Source: Eurosta solidaginis
Taxonomy: Eukaryota > Arthropoda > Insecta > Diptera > Tephritidae
Direction of reading: 5' to 3'
Assembly: GCF_040869045.1 (NCBI RefSeq)
Contig: NC_090321.1
Span: forward strand, 92,052,603-92,116,602
DNA length: 64,000 bases
The position numbers and the translations under genes were made by a program. Below, piece after piece: positions 56,153 through 64,000 of the stretch; position 1 is the first letter of the stretch; every line of letters begins with the position of its first letter. The notes below the pieces were generated by a model. That model searched no databases, was not told where the DNA came from, and was given only the letters and a program-made list of their open reading frames with translations.

Positions 56153-56314
56153 TGCGCGAACTTCAGTGGAAAGCAGCGGAGTGTAACAAAATTTTAGTAG
56201 GTCACTTCCACCACACCAAAAACTTTAACACAAATTTTAACATAATCTAAGCACAGAAATACACTGATTGTAGTTTTAGAGTGAAAAATGTAAATTCTGA
56301 ACACATTAGCTGAA

Positions 56315-56688
56315 TCTTAAACTTTATATGGGATGCTAAGCGACAAACTTTAAATACACCTCTGAAATTGCTGCGCATAAAATTTGTCCCACTAAATTTC
56401 AATACGCATTATACTCAGATGTAACTGAAATATGTGTCTATGTTTCACCCTCTACACTAATTCTATGTATTCTATGCGTGTCCACAATTCATCGCAACTG
56501 ATTCAGCTATATGTTATACCCTATGGCCATCAGAGGGTTGTGTCTCCGCTTTTCGGTACACCCTGTGCTGTAGCTAGTTATTTAACCACTGCCGCTAGAT
56601 GGGTCTCCTAAGCATTATCTAAGCGAGGATAAGCGTTTTTTTTTACGCGCAAACGTAAACGTATACGCGGTGAAAAAAAAACACGGCT
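56315..56688. mobile_element. Second copy of the AGCCGTG MITE, left end missing
   Basis: It is highly similar to 52364-52728 over its whole length (AATACACCTCTGAAATTGCT, CCTATGGCCATCAGAG, GCCGCTAGATGGGTCTCCTA). It ends ACACGGCT at 56688 but lacks the left AGCCGTG end, about 35 bp. It abuts the 3' remnant of the minus-strand gypsy element. Confidence 0.85.
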
Positions 56689-56823
56689 TTAGACTAGGGA
56701 ACTCCCACCCTACCATTCCGCACCCACTGAAGAATTTTAGTTATTGTCCAAAAAGAAAGCAAATTATTTTTCCGAGGATACCGCTATTCATCCAAGGATA
56801 CCGCCCTCTAAATCATAAGCAGT

Positions 56824-57696
56824 CTATGTGGATATCATTGCGTAACTCATGGGTGAAAATCCCGTACTCCTTGGATCATCTACTGGCAGTTCTTTGTACG
56901 GGCCTTCGCAACTGCACCAAATGGATGGAACAACTTTCCGCCGGTGAGGGTTGCATAACAGCACAAAATTTCCCTCCAAGAAACCTTCCGAATTATTGTT
57001 CTTGTCGTACCTGTGTTTCATCCTACTACTCATTATCCTGGACCGTTCACCCACACTCTGTTGTTTGGCCAATGAACTACTTCGCAGAGCTTGATCTTGA
57101 CGGTTCACCACAGTAGTGCGCCCTGGCTTGAAACCAGCCTTGCATTCTTTCTGCGAAATTCTCTCCTTCATTTTAGTTCGTCTATTTCGGTTTGTCAATG
57201 CAAGTTTTCTTCCCGCAGGTACCTTCGCTATTGATTTGTGTGTTCCGTTCGTTTCACTAATCTTTGCCCGGCCTTCTGGCTTTGACTTTCGTGGTCTTTG
57301 TCGAGTCTCCTCCACCAGCACTCGCTTACTGCTGAACCCTTGTTTAAAACTGAAGTAAAGTGGCACATCCATGTTCTTATACTGCATAATCCTTCTCTGC
57401 ATATCGATCCTGATGTCATAGTCAACTAAGAAATCCACTCCTAATATGACTTCATCAACGATCTCTGCCACAACGAATTTGTGTAGATCCATGACCTTCC
57501 CAATTACGACTTCACTTACCACTTCTCCCTGGACTTGGTTATATTCGCCAGTAACCGTACGCAATCTTGCTCCAGGTAATAGCTTTACTCTCCTGTTGAC
57601 CACATCAGGTCGTATTAAAGAATGAGATGCGCCCGTATTTACAGTCAGTACACGCTCGATTTTCTTCCCATTTGCGAGATAGAGATTATGGCGCAT
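56824..57696 (-). pseudogene. gypsy-type pol remnant: protease fused to integrase C-terminus
   Basis: A 290-codon open frame begins with a retropepsin-like domain (VNTGASHSLIRPDVVNRRVK, with NTGA in place of DTGA/S, and the second motif VILGVDFL). It continues through a basic linker and ends with the integrase C-terminal GPY/F-type segment (SSRMKHRYDKNNNSEGFLEG, NFVLLCNPHRRK, CEGPYK). Reverse transcriptase, RNase H and the integrase catalytic core, normally in between, are absent, yet the frame stays open. It is an internal deletion of an LTR element, not a working pol. The Asp-to-Asn change in the protease active-site triplet is a further sign of inactivity. Confidence 0.8.
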
Positions 57697-57779
57697 TCAA
57701 TTGAGGGAGTCAGTCGTCGCCCCTTACGGCTGACTCGCTTTAGTTTAATGATTGAGTGGACTTGGAGATTTGCTCATCT

Positions 57780-59047
57780 CCTTCAGCTCTGTGTTTATGG
57801 CCACCCACATTGTTCGAACTTTTGGGACCGGTGCTGCAATGACGTTCAATCTGACCTGGGTTGCCGCACTTTAAACATTTCATAACTCCGGCATTTTTCT
57901 GTTGTGATTCCTTCAGTGCTTACACGATGAGCTTTGTATGCTGGTTTAGTGAGGCAGTTTCCTGAGTCAATGCATGTGATACAGTTTCTGCGAATGTTAG
58001 CTTTCGGTTTGCGTATGTGGCTCGCTTCGTTTCGACGTCCCTTATGCCATTCATAAAGCTCTGAATTTTTACCCTTTCGGTGTATTCCACGAGTGGGTCG
58101 GCATTCGCCAAATGTGCAAGCCTTTCGACATCTGACGCAAACTCCTGCAAAGTCTCATTAGCTTTTTGGTAGCGGTTTGGCAACTCTATTTGGTATGTCT
58201 GCTTCCTGTGTTCGCTTCCGTATCGCCTCTCTAGAGCACCCATCAAAGATTCTTTCAATGCCACGAATAGTGCAGCAACTTTATCTTCAGCATTCCAGGT
58301 GTTCACTGTTGCGGTCTTATCAAACTGGAGCTTAAACACCTGGAAAGGAACAGAGCCGTAAAAGATGGAGTGTTTACCTTCGTATTGCTTGCTGAAACAA
58401 TTGGGCGATTTAGTTGCAGCTCCTGTATACGACCTTTTAAAACATCTACCTCAGCTTCGATTTTGTTCTCAAACTGCATTATTTTTTCGTCCATACGGGC
58501 TTCTAATTGTGCAGAGATATGCGATGGTACCTGTGCCGAAATTTGTCCCGACATTTCGGATATACATGCCTCTTGTGCTTCAATCCTGGATGCTATTTGT
58601 GACTACATTTCTGATATACGTGTCTCCTGTGATTCCATCATGGATGCTAAACGTGTCTCTTGCGATTCCAGCGGGATGCCATATATGCCTTCAGTTCTTC
58701 CAGTTGAGTTTCCATCTTGGATGTAATCTGTGTCGACATTTCTGAAACGCGTGCCTCCTGTGCTTCTATCTTGGATGTTATACTTTCTCTTATACGTGAT
58801 TCCTGGGTTTCCATTTTTGTCGATATCTGTGATAACTCGGACTTCCGTTCTTCTCTTCCAATTTTGTTAATGCCGCGTCCGCATCAAGATGAAAGACATA
58901 CTCGTCCACATTAATTCCTTGCGACTCCATTACCTCTCGTAGCCATGCTTGAAGTTCGATCTTATTGCCGGTTGTATTCAATCCACGGTTCTTCAACTCC
59001 TTTTTCAGTTGCTGGATCTTTAATTCACTCAACTTTGCCATGTCCAA
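57780..59047 (-). pseudogene. gypsy-type gag with SAP-like N-terminus, frameshifted
   Basis: The minus strand begins MDMAKLSELKIQQLKKELKN then GLNTTGNKIELQAWL, a SAP-like helix-extended-helix motif (59047 downward). A coiled-coil-like repeat stretch follows at 58790-58560, then frames 58554-58303 and 58339-57920, the latter with the gag capsid-like ESLMGALERRYG and LQEFASDVERLAHLA. A degraded zinc knuckle CLKCGNPGQIERHC lies at 57832-57880, with Gln where the His is expected. At least two frame breaks make it non-functional. Confidence 0.75.
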
Positions 59048-59101
59048 GTTGTATTCAAAATCTTCGGAATTTATTCAACAATTCCTCTTCTGACACAAAA
59101 T

Positions 59102-59271
59102 TGTAACGAATTTAGGGAAATTCTATGAAACGCCGATGGATGATTTACGTCAGGCATCGGCAAATTGGAAATGCAGATGTGTTAGTGAGAGCGAGATAAT
59201 CGCTCTTGATGCATCGGGGTTTGCGTAGTTCATTCGCTTATGCAACAAGACAAGATCGTTTGTTATTATAT
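59102..59271 (-). other. Segment between two TGTAACGAAT boundaries
   Basis: Both 59102 and 59272 begin TGTAACGAATTT. The 170 bp between is either leader sequence or the end of a second LTR subtype joined to the first. I cannot decide which. Confidence 0.4.
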
Positions 59272-59894
59272 TGTAACGAATTTGCTTGCAAATCCTCTTA
59301 TTTGCAATCCTCTGCTAAGTTCGAATCACTAAACTGTTGAATAAATAACTCCAATTTGTAATAATGCAAAATGGCCTTTATTAAAGTACTTCACAATACA
59401 CTCAAACTGTGCAACGAATAGCTTGCTTAATAACCACACTGATTGATAGCTAAATGAAACTCTACTATTCAAAATAATACTGCTATTGCTCGCTAGATAT
59501 CGTCTTAATCGCAACTGCTTGACAACTCAAATCAAACTGAATTCTTCTTACTCGCTTGTGCCGCTTTTATAGTTTACGCTGCATACATCTAGGCTCTTCT
59601 ATTTCCAGAACTTACCAACTATATTCCTGTGTGTATAGTTCTCATATAGTTTCTACTTGTTTACAATTGTCTACTTTTTAGCGCTTCTCAGCTGTACATA
59701 TGTGAGTTTGTAGTTTACAGTCTCCCGCACACACATAAGCGTATAAGTAAATTCATCTGTGTGTGACATCTCATCTCTCGCTGCCTTGTATGTAAATGTT
59801 GCTCGTCGGAATGTGTACATATGTGTAGACGCAATTATTGATTCGTTTATGTAGATACATGTTAACATGGCATATGTTAACAATTGCTACAACA
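59272..59894 (-). mobile_element. LTR of the minus-strand gypsy-type element (about 620 bp)
   Basis: On the minus strand it runs TGTTGTAGCAATTG ... GCAAATTCGTTACA. It contains a TATA-like ACTATAAAAGC with a TCAGTTTGATTTGAG initiator region (59575-59520) and AATAAAGGCC (about 59380), all shared with the solo LTR at 53033. The left boundary, TGTAACGAAT at 59272, is fairly firm. The right boundary is approximate because the next LTR element begins close by. Confidence 0.6.
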
Positions 59895-60294
59895 ATAAAT
59901 GATTAATAAGCAATAATAAATACAGGTAAAGCGGATATGCAACTCTCGTTGCACAATATTTCACAAAAAGCTCAAGAAGCAATGTCAGCAAAATTAGCTT
60001 GAATTTATTTAGAGCGGAAGTTCAATACTTTCCCACAAAATTGCCAGACGCGAAGTCAGCAAATTAAAGCTCCAATTCATTTAAACAGGAAGCCCAACAT
60101 GCGCAACTAAAGTTGGCTAATTCGCGGAATAGCAAAACGCAGCAGCAACGCCAGCGGAGTCGGCCAATTAATTAAGCTTAGTTATAAGTTAATGATTTTT
60201 GTAAAGTTAGTTATACTTTTGATGTGACTCAATAAAGGTCGTAAAGACCCTAAAAATATATTTTTTTGGATTTCTCAACAAAAGAATCCTTAAC
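59876..60294 (+). mobile_element. 5' LTR of a plus-strand gypsy-type element (left boundary approximate)
   Basis: It ends ...AGAATCCTTAAC directly before the primer-binding site. It contains a CAATAAAGGTCGTAAAGACC block near the end, with AATAAA and a small GGTC/GACC hairpin. GTTAAC at 59876 mirrors the TTAAC end and is my best guess for the start. Confidence 0.5.
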
Positions 60295-60312
60295 TGGCGC
60301 CCAACGTGGGGC
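60295..60312 (+). promoter_or_regulatory. Primer-binding site of the LTR element
   Basis: TGGCGCCCAACGTGGGGC follows the LTR end directly. The TGG start pairs with a tRNA CCA 3' end, as in LTR element primer-binding sites. The primer tRNA is not identified. Confidence 0.7.
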
Positions 60313-61117
60313 CTACGGTTGTTCGCGGGTTGTAAAAGTAGTGATTAAATCCTTTAGATTCCGTTCAAAAAAACACTAAACAAAAAACCGTGTAAAATCG
60401 CGCGAATAATAAAGCGTGCAATATTCGAGTGGAATACGTTAAGAAAAGGAAAAACGAAAAAGCAACGAAAGCAGCAACCGAGGCCAGAGGATAGAAGCAG
60501 CGTATATCGGCCCCCCAGTAGACCGACCAAGGACAAAAAGGAGACGCCCAGTCGTCAGCCGGTACGCGAAGGACCTTCCCCAAAAAAATGGAGAAGCTAG
60601 CAATGTAAGTTAAGTTTAGAAATAAGTAAGTGAAAAAATTTGTGAAATAAAAATTTTTAAGTAAATGAATAGTAGATTACTAAGGAAATCGTTTGAAAAG
60701 TGTAGTTGAAAAAAAATCTTATTTTGAAGTTAAAAGTAAAACGAAAAATTAATTAGAGAAATTTTATTGGATAAACGAAAAATTGCAAAGCAAAATCTGC
60801 GAAAAAAGTATTCGCCTTAGAATTAAAATTTTAGGAATAGTAACAAGCCTCTATTGAGAGCTAGATTGATAAAAAGTAAAATAAAAAGAGTGTAGAATTA
60901 ACCCTTTGTGAATAATTAGTGACAACACCGAGAAAATTTTATGATAAAAGTAAATCAATTACCAAAATTTAAATAAGAAGAAGAAAGAAGTGATAAATTT
61001 ATTCTTGTGAAAAACTTAAAGAAAGGTTTTATACTTTAGATTTTCAATTGGTTCGGTTCATTGAATTTCACTATTAATAAAAGAAATTAATTATATCAAA
61101 TAAATTTAGCAGTTGAA
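60313..61117 (+). other. A-rich untranslated leader of the LTR element
   Basis: About 800 bp of A-rich sequence separate the primer-binding site from gag. Minus-strand open frames here are shadows. It presumably holds packaging and splice-donor signals, but none can be singled out. Confidence 0.5.
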
Positions 61118-62494
61118 ATGAATCCAAACAACCTCGTTCGTCCACCAATCTTGAACGCACCCCAAGCTCCAGCTGCACCTTCTGGTCAGCAAGCTCCTCG
61201 TAACCCCAATGCGTTTTCAATGGAAGAACTTACAAATATTGTCTCAGGACTTGTCACCAACATCCTGAAAACCGAAGGGCGTAACCTAGTTCAAGCCGCC
61301 CTAAATCCTAACGCGAATTTTTCGAACTTTACGGACATTACAATCGATACAAATTTAACCGGTAATGTTTCCGAACTTGACAAAATTCCGGATGTCGTAA
61401 GATGTCTTCGGGAATTCTCTGGAAAACCAGGAGAATTCACATCTTGGAGGAAAAGTGTGGACAGAATCCTCCAAATATACGAGCCTCAAAGAGGAACTCC
61501 CAAATACTATGGCATACTTAATGTCATACGAAATAAAATTGTGGGCAACGCCGATGTCGCCCTGGAGTCGTACAACACTCCATTAGACTGGCAGGCCATA
61601 TCAAAATGCCTGACACTACATTACGCGGACAAGCGCGACCTTGGTACCCTCGAGTACCAAATGACTTCACTCGTACAGGGTAACCTTACGATCCAAGAGT
61701 TTTACCAACGGGTATACTCTCATTTGTCCTTAATATTAAATAAACTAGGCTGCATGGAAGTCGGCACAGAAGCTATGCACCTACTAACCCGCACTTATAG
61801 GGATAAAGCCCTAGACACTTTTGTCCGTGGCCTCAAAGGAGATCTCCCCAGACTCCTAGGAATGAGAGAACCGGCGGACCTCCCTCAGGCACTCCACCTG
61901 TGCCTTAAACTAGAAAATCAGAATTTCAGGTCACATTATGCTCTAAGCAATAATGGCCAAGGTAGAAAGCCGCAGGAATTTCGACCACCTTTGCCTCCTA
62001 GAAGGCTAAATAATGAATTCTACCCAGAATTGGCATACATGCCCCAACCCAGGTTGTACGCAACCAACCCATACCAACCACCACAGGTAAGTGATCAAGG
62101 CCAACGTCCACAACCAGCTAATCATTATGGTCAGCAACCAAACTATCCACCACCGAGGCCCTTTCAGAAGCCTCAGCCCCGTCCAGAACCCATGGACATA
62201 GACCAGTCACCAAGAACGCGCAACATAAATTATATGAATAGGCCGCGTCCTAATGACCCAACTAACAAAAGACCCCCTATCGGAAACCCTCCAGCACCAG
62301 TTCCCCCAAACAAAATCCAAAGGAACTTCCATATAGATGCCGACCAACCTGAGGAATATTCCCCTACCATGACTAACGACGACCAGACAAATGCAGATTA
62401 TTACAACAACGAATCTGATACCACTCCTGACAACTGCGACGAACAACACAAGGACAATTACCTAGACACAACAGACCTACATTTTTTAGGATGA
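61118..62494 (+). CDS. Gag of a gypsy-type LTR element, intact, 458 codons
   Basis: The first part has a capsid-like helical region (LREFSGKPGEFTSWRKSVDR, residues about 95-115; LTIQEFYQRVYSHLSLILNK, about 190-210; VRGLKGDLPRLLGMREP). The second part, from about residue 300, is long and proline/asparagine-rich with EPMDIDQSPRTRNINYMN. No zinc knuckle is present. This plan resembles gags of the 17.6/297/ZAM branch of gypsy elements. It forms the particle shell and packages element RNA. The frame is undamaged, and its stop overlaps the pol start as ATGA (62491-62494), implying reinitiation or stop-start coupling, or a frameshift. Confidence 0.85.
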   Translation: MNPNNLVRPPILNAPQAPAAPSGQQAPRNPNAFSMEELTNIVSGLVTNILKTEGRNLVQAALNPNANFSNFTDITIDTNLTGNVSELDKIPDVVRCLREFSGKPGEFTSWRKSVDRILQIYEPQRGTPKYYGILNVIRNKIVGNADVALESYNTPLDWQAISKCLTLHYADKRDLGTLEYQMTSLVQGNLTIQEFYQRVYSHLSLILNKLGCMEVGTEAMHLLTRTYRDKALDTFVRGLKGDLPRLLGMREPADLPQALHLCLKLENQNFRSHYALSNNGQGRKPQEFRPPLPPRRLNNEFYPELAYMPQPRLYATNPYQPPQVSDQGQRPQPANHYGQQPNYPPPRPFQKPQPRPEPMDIDQSPRTRNINYMNRPRPNDPTNKRPPIGNPPAPVPPNKIQRNFHIDADQPEEYSPTMTNDDQTNADYYNNESDTTPDNCDEQHKDNYLDTTDLHFLG

Positions 62495-64000
62495 ACCACT
62501 CTTCGCTGCCTTACTTCCAGTGCAAACTGAAGAGTGGAGAAACTGTAAAATTTTTAATAGATACAGGATCTACAAAAAACTATATACAGCCCTCCATTGT
62601 TCCCAATCCAATCAGAAACGACAAAATTTTTTTTGCAAAATCAATAGCGGGAGACATCGAAATCAAAGAACACACCTATCTCAATCTTTTTAACGCCGAT
62701 AACAAATTGAAATTTTACCTCCTCCCCACATTAAAATCCTTCCATGGTATCCTCGGAAACGACAGCCTCAAGGAACTCGAAGCTGTGATCCACGTCAAGG
62801 ATGACTTTATGGAAATAAAAGGAAACACAAGAATTAGGATAAAACAGTTAGCTTCGGGATCAATTAACAAAATTGACCTTAAGGAGGACAACATGTCACC
62901 AAGTCAGAAAAGTAAAATCAATAATCTAGTAGAAAAATTTTCTAGTCTCTTCGCGGAACCCAACGATAAACTTACATACACCACTAAAGTCGTAGGCGAA
63001 ATCAGAACCAATAAAGATACTCCTGTTTATACACGATACTATCCCTACCCCATGTCGCTTAAAAGCGAAGTTGAATCCCAAATAAACAAAATGCTAGACG
63101 ACGGCATTATTCGACCATCAAGGTCACCTTACAACTCACCCGTTTGGGTGGTAGCGAAAAAGCCTGACTCCCAAGGCAACAAGCAGTATCGAGTCGTTAT
63201 CGACTATCGCAAGCTTAACGCGATTACTGTAGCAGACCGCTACCCAATACCTCAGATAAATGAAGTATTGTCTCAGCTCGGGAAAAATAAATTTTTTTCC
63301 GTGTTAGACCTAAAAAGCGGATTTCATCAAATCCCGCTCAAGGAATCCGATATTGAGAAAACGGCTTTCTCAATCAATAATGGAAAGTACGAGTTCACGA
63401 GATTGCCATTCGGACTCAAAAATGCCCCGTCAATATTCCAGCGAACCCTAGATGACATTCTTCGTCATCACATCGGCAAACTATGCTACGTCTATATCGA
63501 TGACATAGTCGTCTTCAGCAACTCTGAAGAAGAGCACGCTCTCCACTTACAGCAAATTTTTAAAACTCTAGAAGACTCTAACATGAAGATCCAACTCGAT
63601 AAATGCCATTTTTTCAAGGACTCTGTAGAGTTCCTAGGATTCATTATTTCCTCAAGAGGAATTACAAAGAACCCCGCAAAGGTTGAAGCAATATCAAAAA
63701 TACCTTACCCAAAAACCATTAAGCAACTTCGCTCATTCTTAGGCCTTTCCGGCTACTACCGCCGCTTCATTAAAGATTACGCCATGTTGGCTAAACCCCT
63801 AACGATACTCTTAAGAGGGGAAGAAGGGCGTATATCCAAAAACAAATCAGCTAAAATAAATATCGAACTAAATGAAGAAGGAAAAGATGCTTTCAATAAA
63901 ATAAAAAAATCTCTTATGTCTGACGATGTCATACTTGCATACCCTGACTTCAGCAAAGATTTCCATTTAACAACCGATGCCTCTAATTATGCAATTGGTG
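62491..64000 (+). CDS. Pol of a gypsy-type LTR element (protease, reverse transcriptase), runs off the window
   Basis: It is open for 503 codons to the window edge. A protease active-site FLIDTGSTKNYI lies at about residues 22-33 (DTG at 24-26). RT motifs follow in order: YRVVIDYRKLNAIT, FSVLDLKSGFHQIPL, FTRLPFGLKNAPSIFQ, and the catalytic YIDD at residues 335-338 (63493-63504), then FLGFIISSRGI and LRSFLGLSGYYRRFI. The last residues (FHLTTDASNYAIG) begin RNase H. Integrase and any env lie beyond the window. With intact gag this is the youngest-looking element here. Whether it is complete cannot be told. Confidence 0.92.
   Translation, partial: MNHSSLPYFQCKLKSGETVKFLIDTGSTKNYIQPSIVPNPIRNDKIFFAKSIAGDIEIKEHTYLNLFNADNKLKFYLLPTLKSFHGILGNDSLKELEAVIHVKDDFMEIKGNTRIRIKQLASGSINKIDLKEDNMSPSQKSKINNLVEKFSSLFAEPNDKLTYTTKVVGEIRTNKDTPVYTRYYPYPMSLKSEVESQINKMLDDGIIRPSRSPYNSPVWVVAKKPDSQGNKQYRVVIDYRKLNAITVADRYPIPQINEVLSQLGKNKFFSVLDLKSGFHQIPLKESDIEKTAFSINNGKYEFTRLPFGLKNAPSIFQRTLDDILRHHIGKLCYVYIDDIVVFSNSEEEHALHLQQIFKTLEDSNMKIQLDKCHFFKDSVEFLGFIISSRGITKNPAKVEAISKIPYPKTIKQLRSFLGLSGYYRRFIKDYAMLAKPLTILLRGEEGRISKNKSAKINIELNEEGKDAFNKIKKSLMSDDVILAYPDFSKDFHLTTDASNYAIG

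Noticed and set aside
62207..62449. 80-codon minus-strand frame
   Set aside because: It is antisense to the intact gag frame and shows no features of its own.

Overview
This is eukaryotic, insect-like nuclear DNA. It is AT-rich, has GT-AG introns, and is very dense in transposable elements. One host gene can be rebuilt completely: an acid sphingomyelinase of insect type. The repeat families (a tRNA-derived SINE, GTGGGCGTGG-rich elements with 130-bp tandem repeats, Helitron ends, RTE/Jockey/R1-like LINEs, gypsy LTR elements) resemble those I associate with higher flies, probably tephritid fruit flies. The tephritid assignment is an inference from memory.

Layout. 1-10 kb: the end of a tandem-repeat-bearing element, five SINE copies (one with a 12-bp target-site duplication) and arrays of a GGGGATTTTG motif arranged as inverted repeats. 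10.15-15.36 kb: a piggyBac-like element bounded by TTAA and matching termini. It keeps only the zinc-finger end of its transposase and carries a 3.5-kb tandem-repeat element and a 1.1-kb palindrome inside. 16.9-31.5 kb: the sphingomyelinase gene, five coding exons that join in frame to 697 codons. Introns 1 (5.6 kb) and 4 (6.7 kb) are packed with LINE, hAT and MITE debris. 32-39.5 kb: LINE remnants, including a 5.3-kb R1/LOA/I-like element with a 13-bp target-site duplication and a (TTAGG)n-like tail.

42.7-48.6 kb holds the most unusual object: a 5.9-kb inverted array of a 449-bp unit. Seven copies face one way and six and a half the other, nearly identical, with a 12-bp direct repeat at the two outer edges. 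Every complete unit carries a tRNA-like A box and B box at tRNA spacing, so predicted Pol III transcription runs outward on both arms. It looks like a foldback-type element, or a long hairpin locus, built from a tRNA-derived monomer.

49.8-56.7 kb: Helitron ends, several MITEs (one a 220-bp palindrome with a perfect 8-bp target-site duplication) and a solo LTR. 56.8-59.9 kb: a minus-strand gypsy-type element whose reverse transcriptase is deleted, leaving protease fused in frame to the integrase tail. 59.9-64 kb: the 5' part of a plus-strand gypsy-type element with intact gag and an open pol that runs off the window.

Apart from the sphingomyelinase I found no host gene I can support. Nearly all other open frames are repeat-derived or chance.
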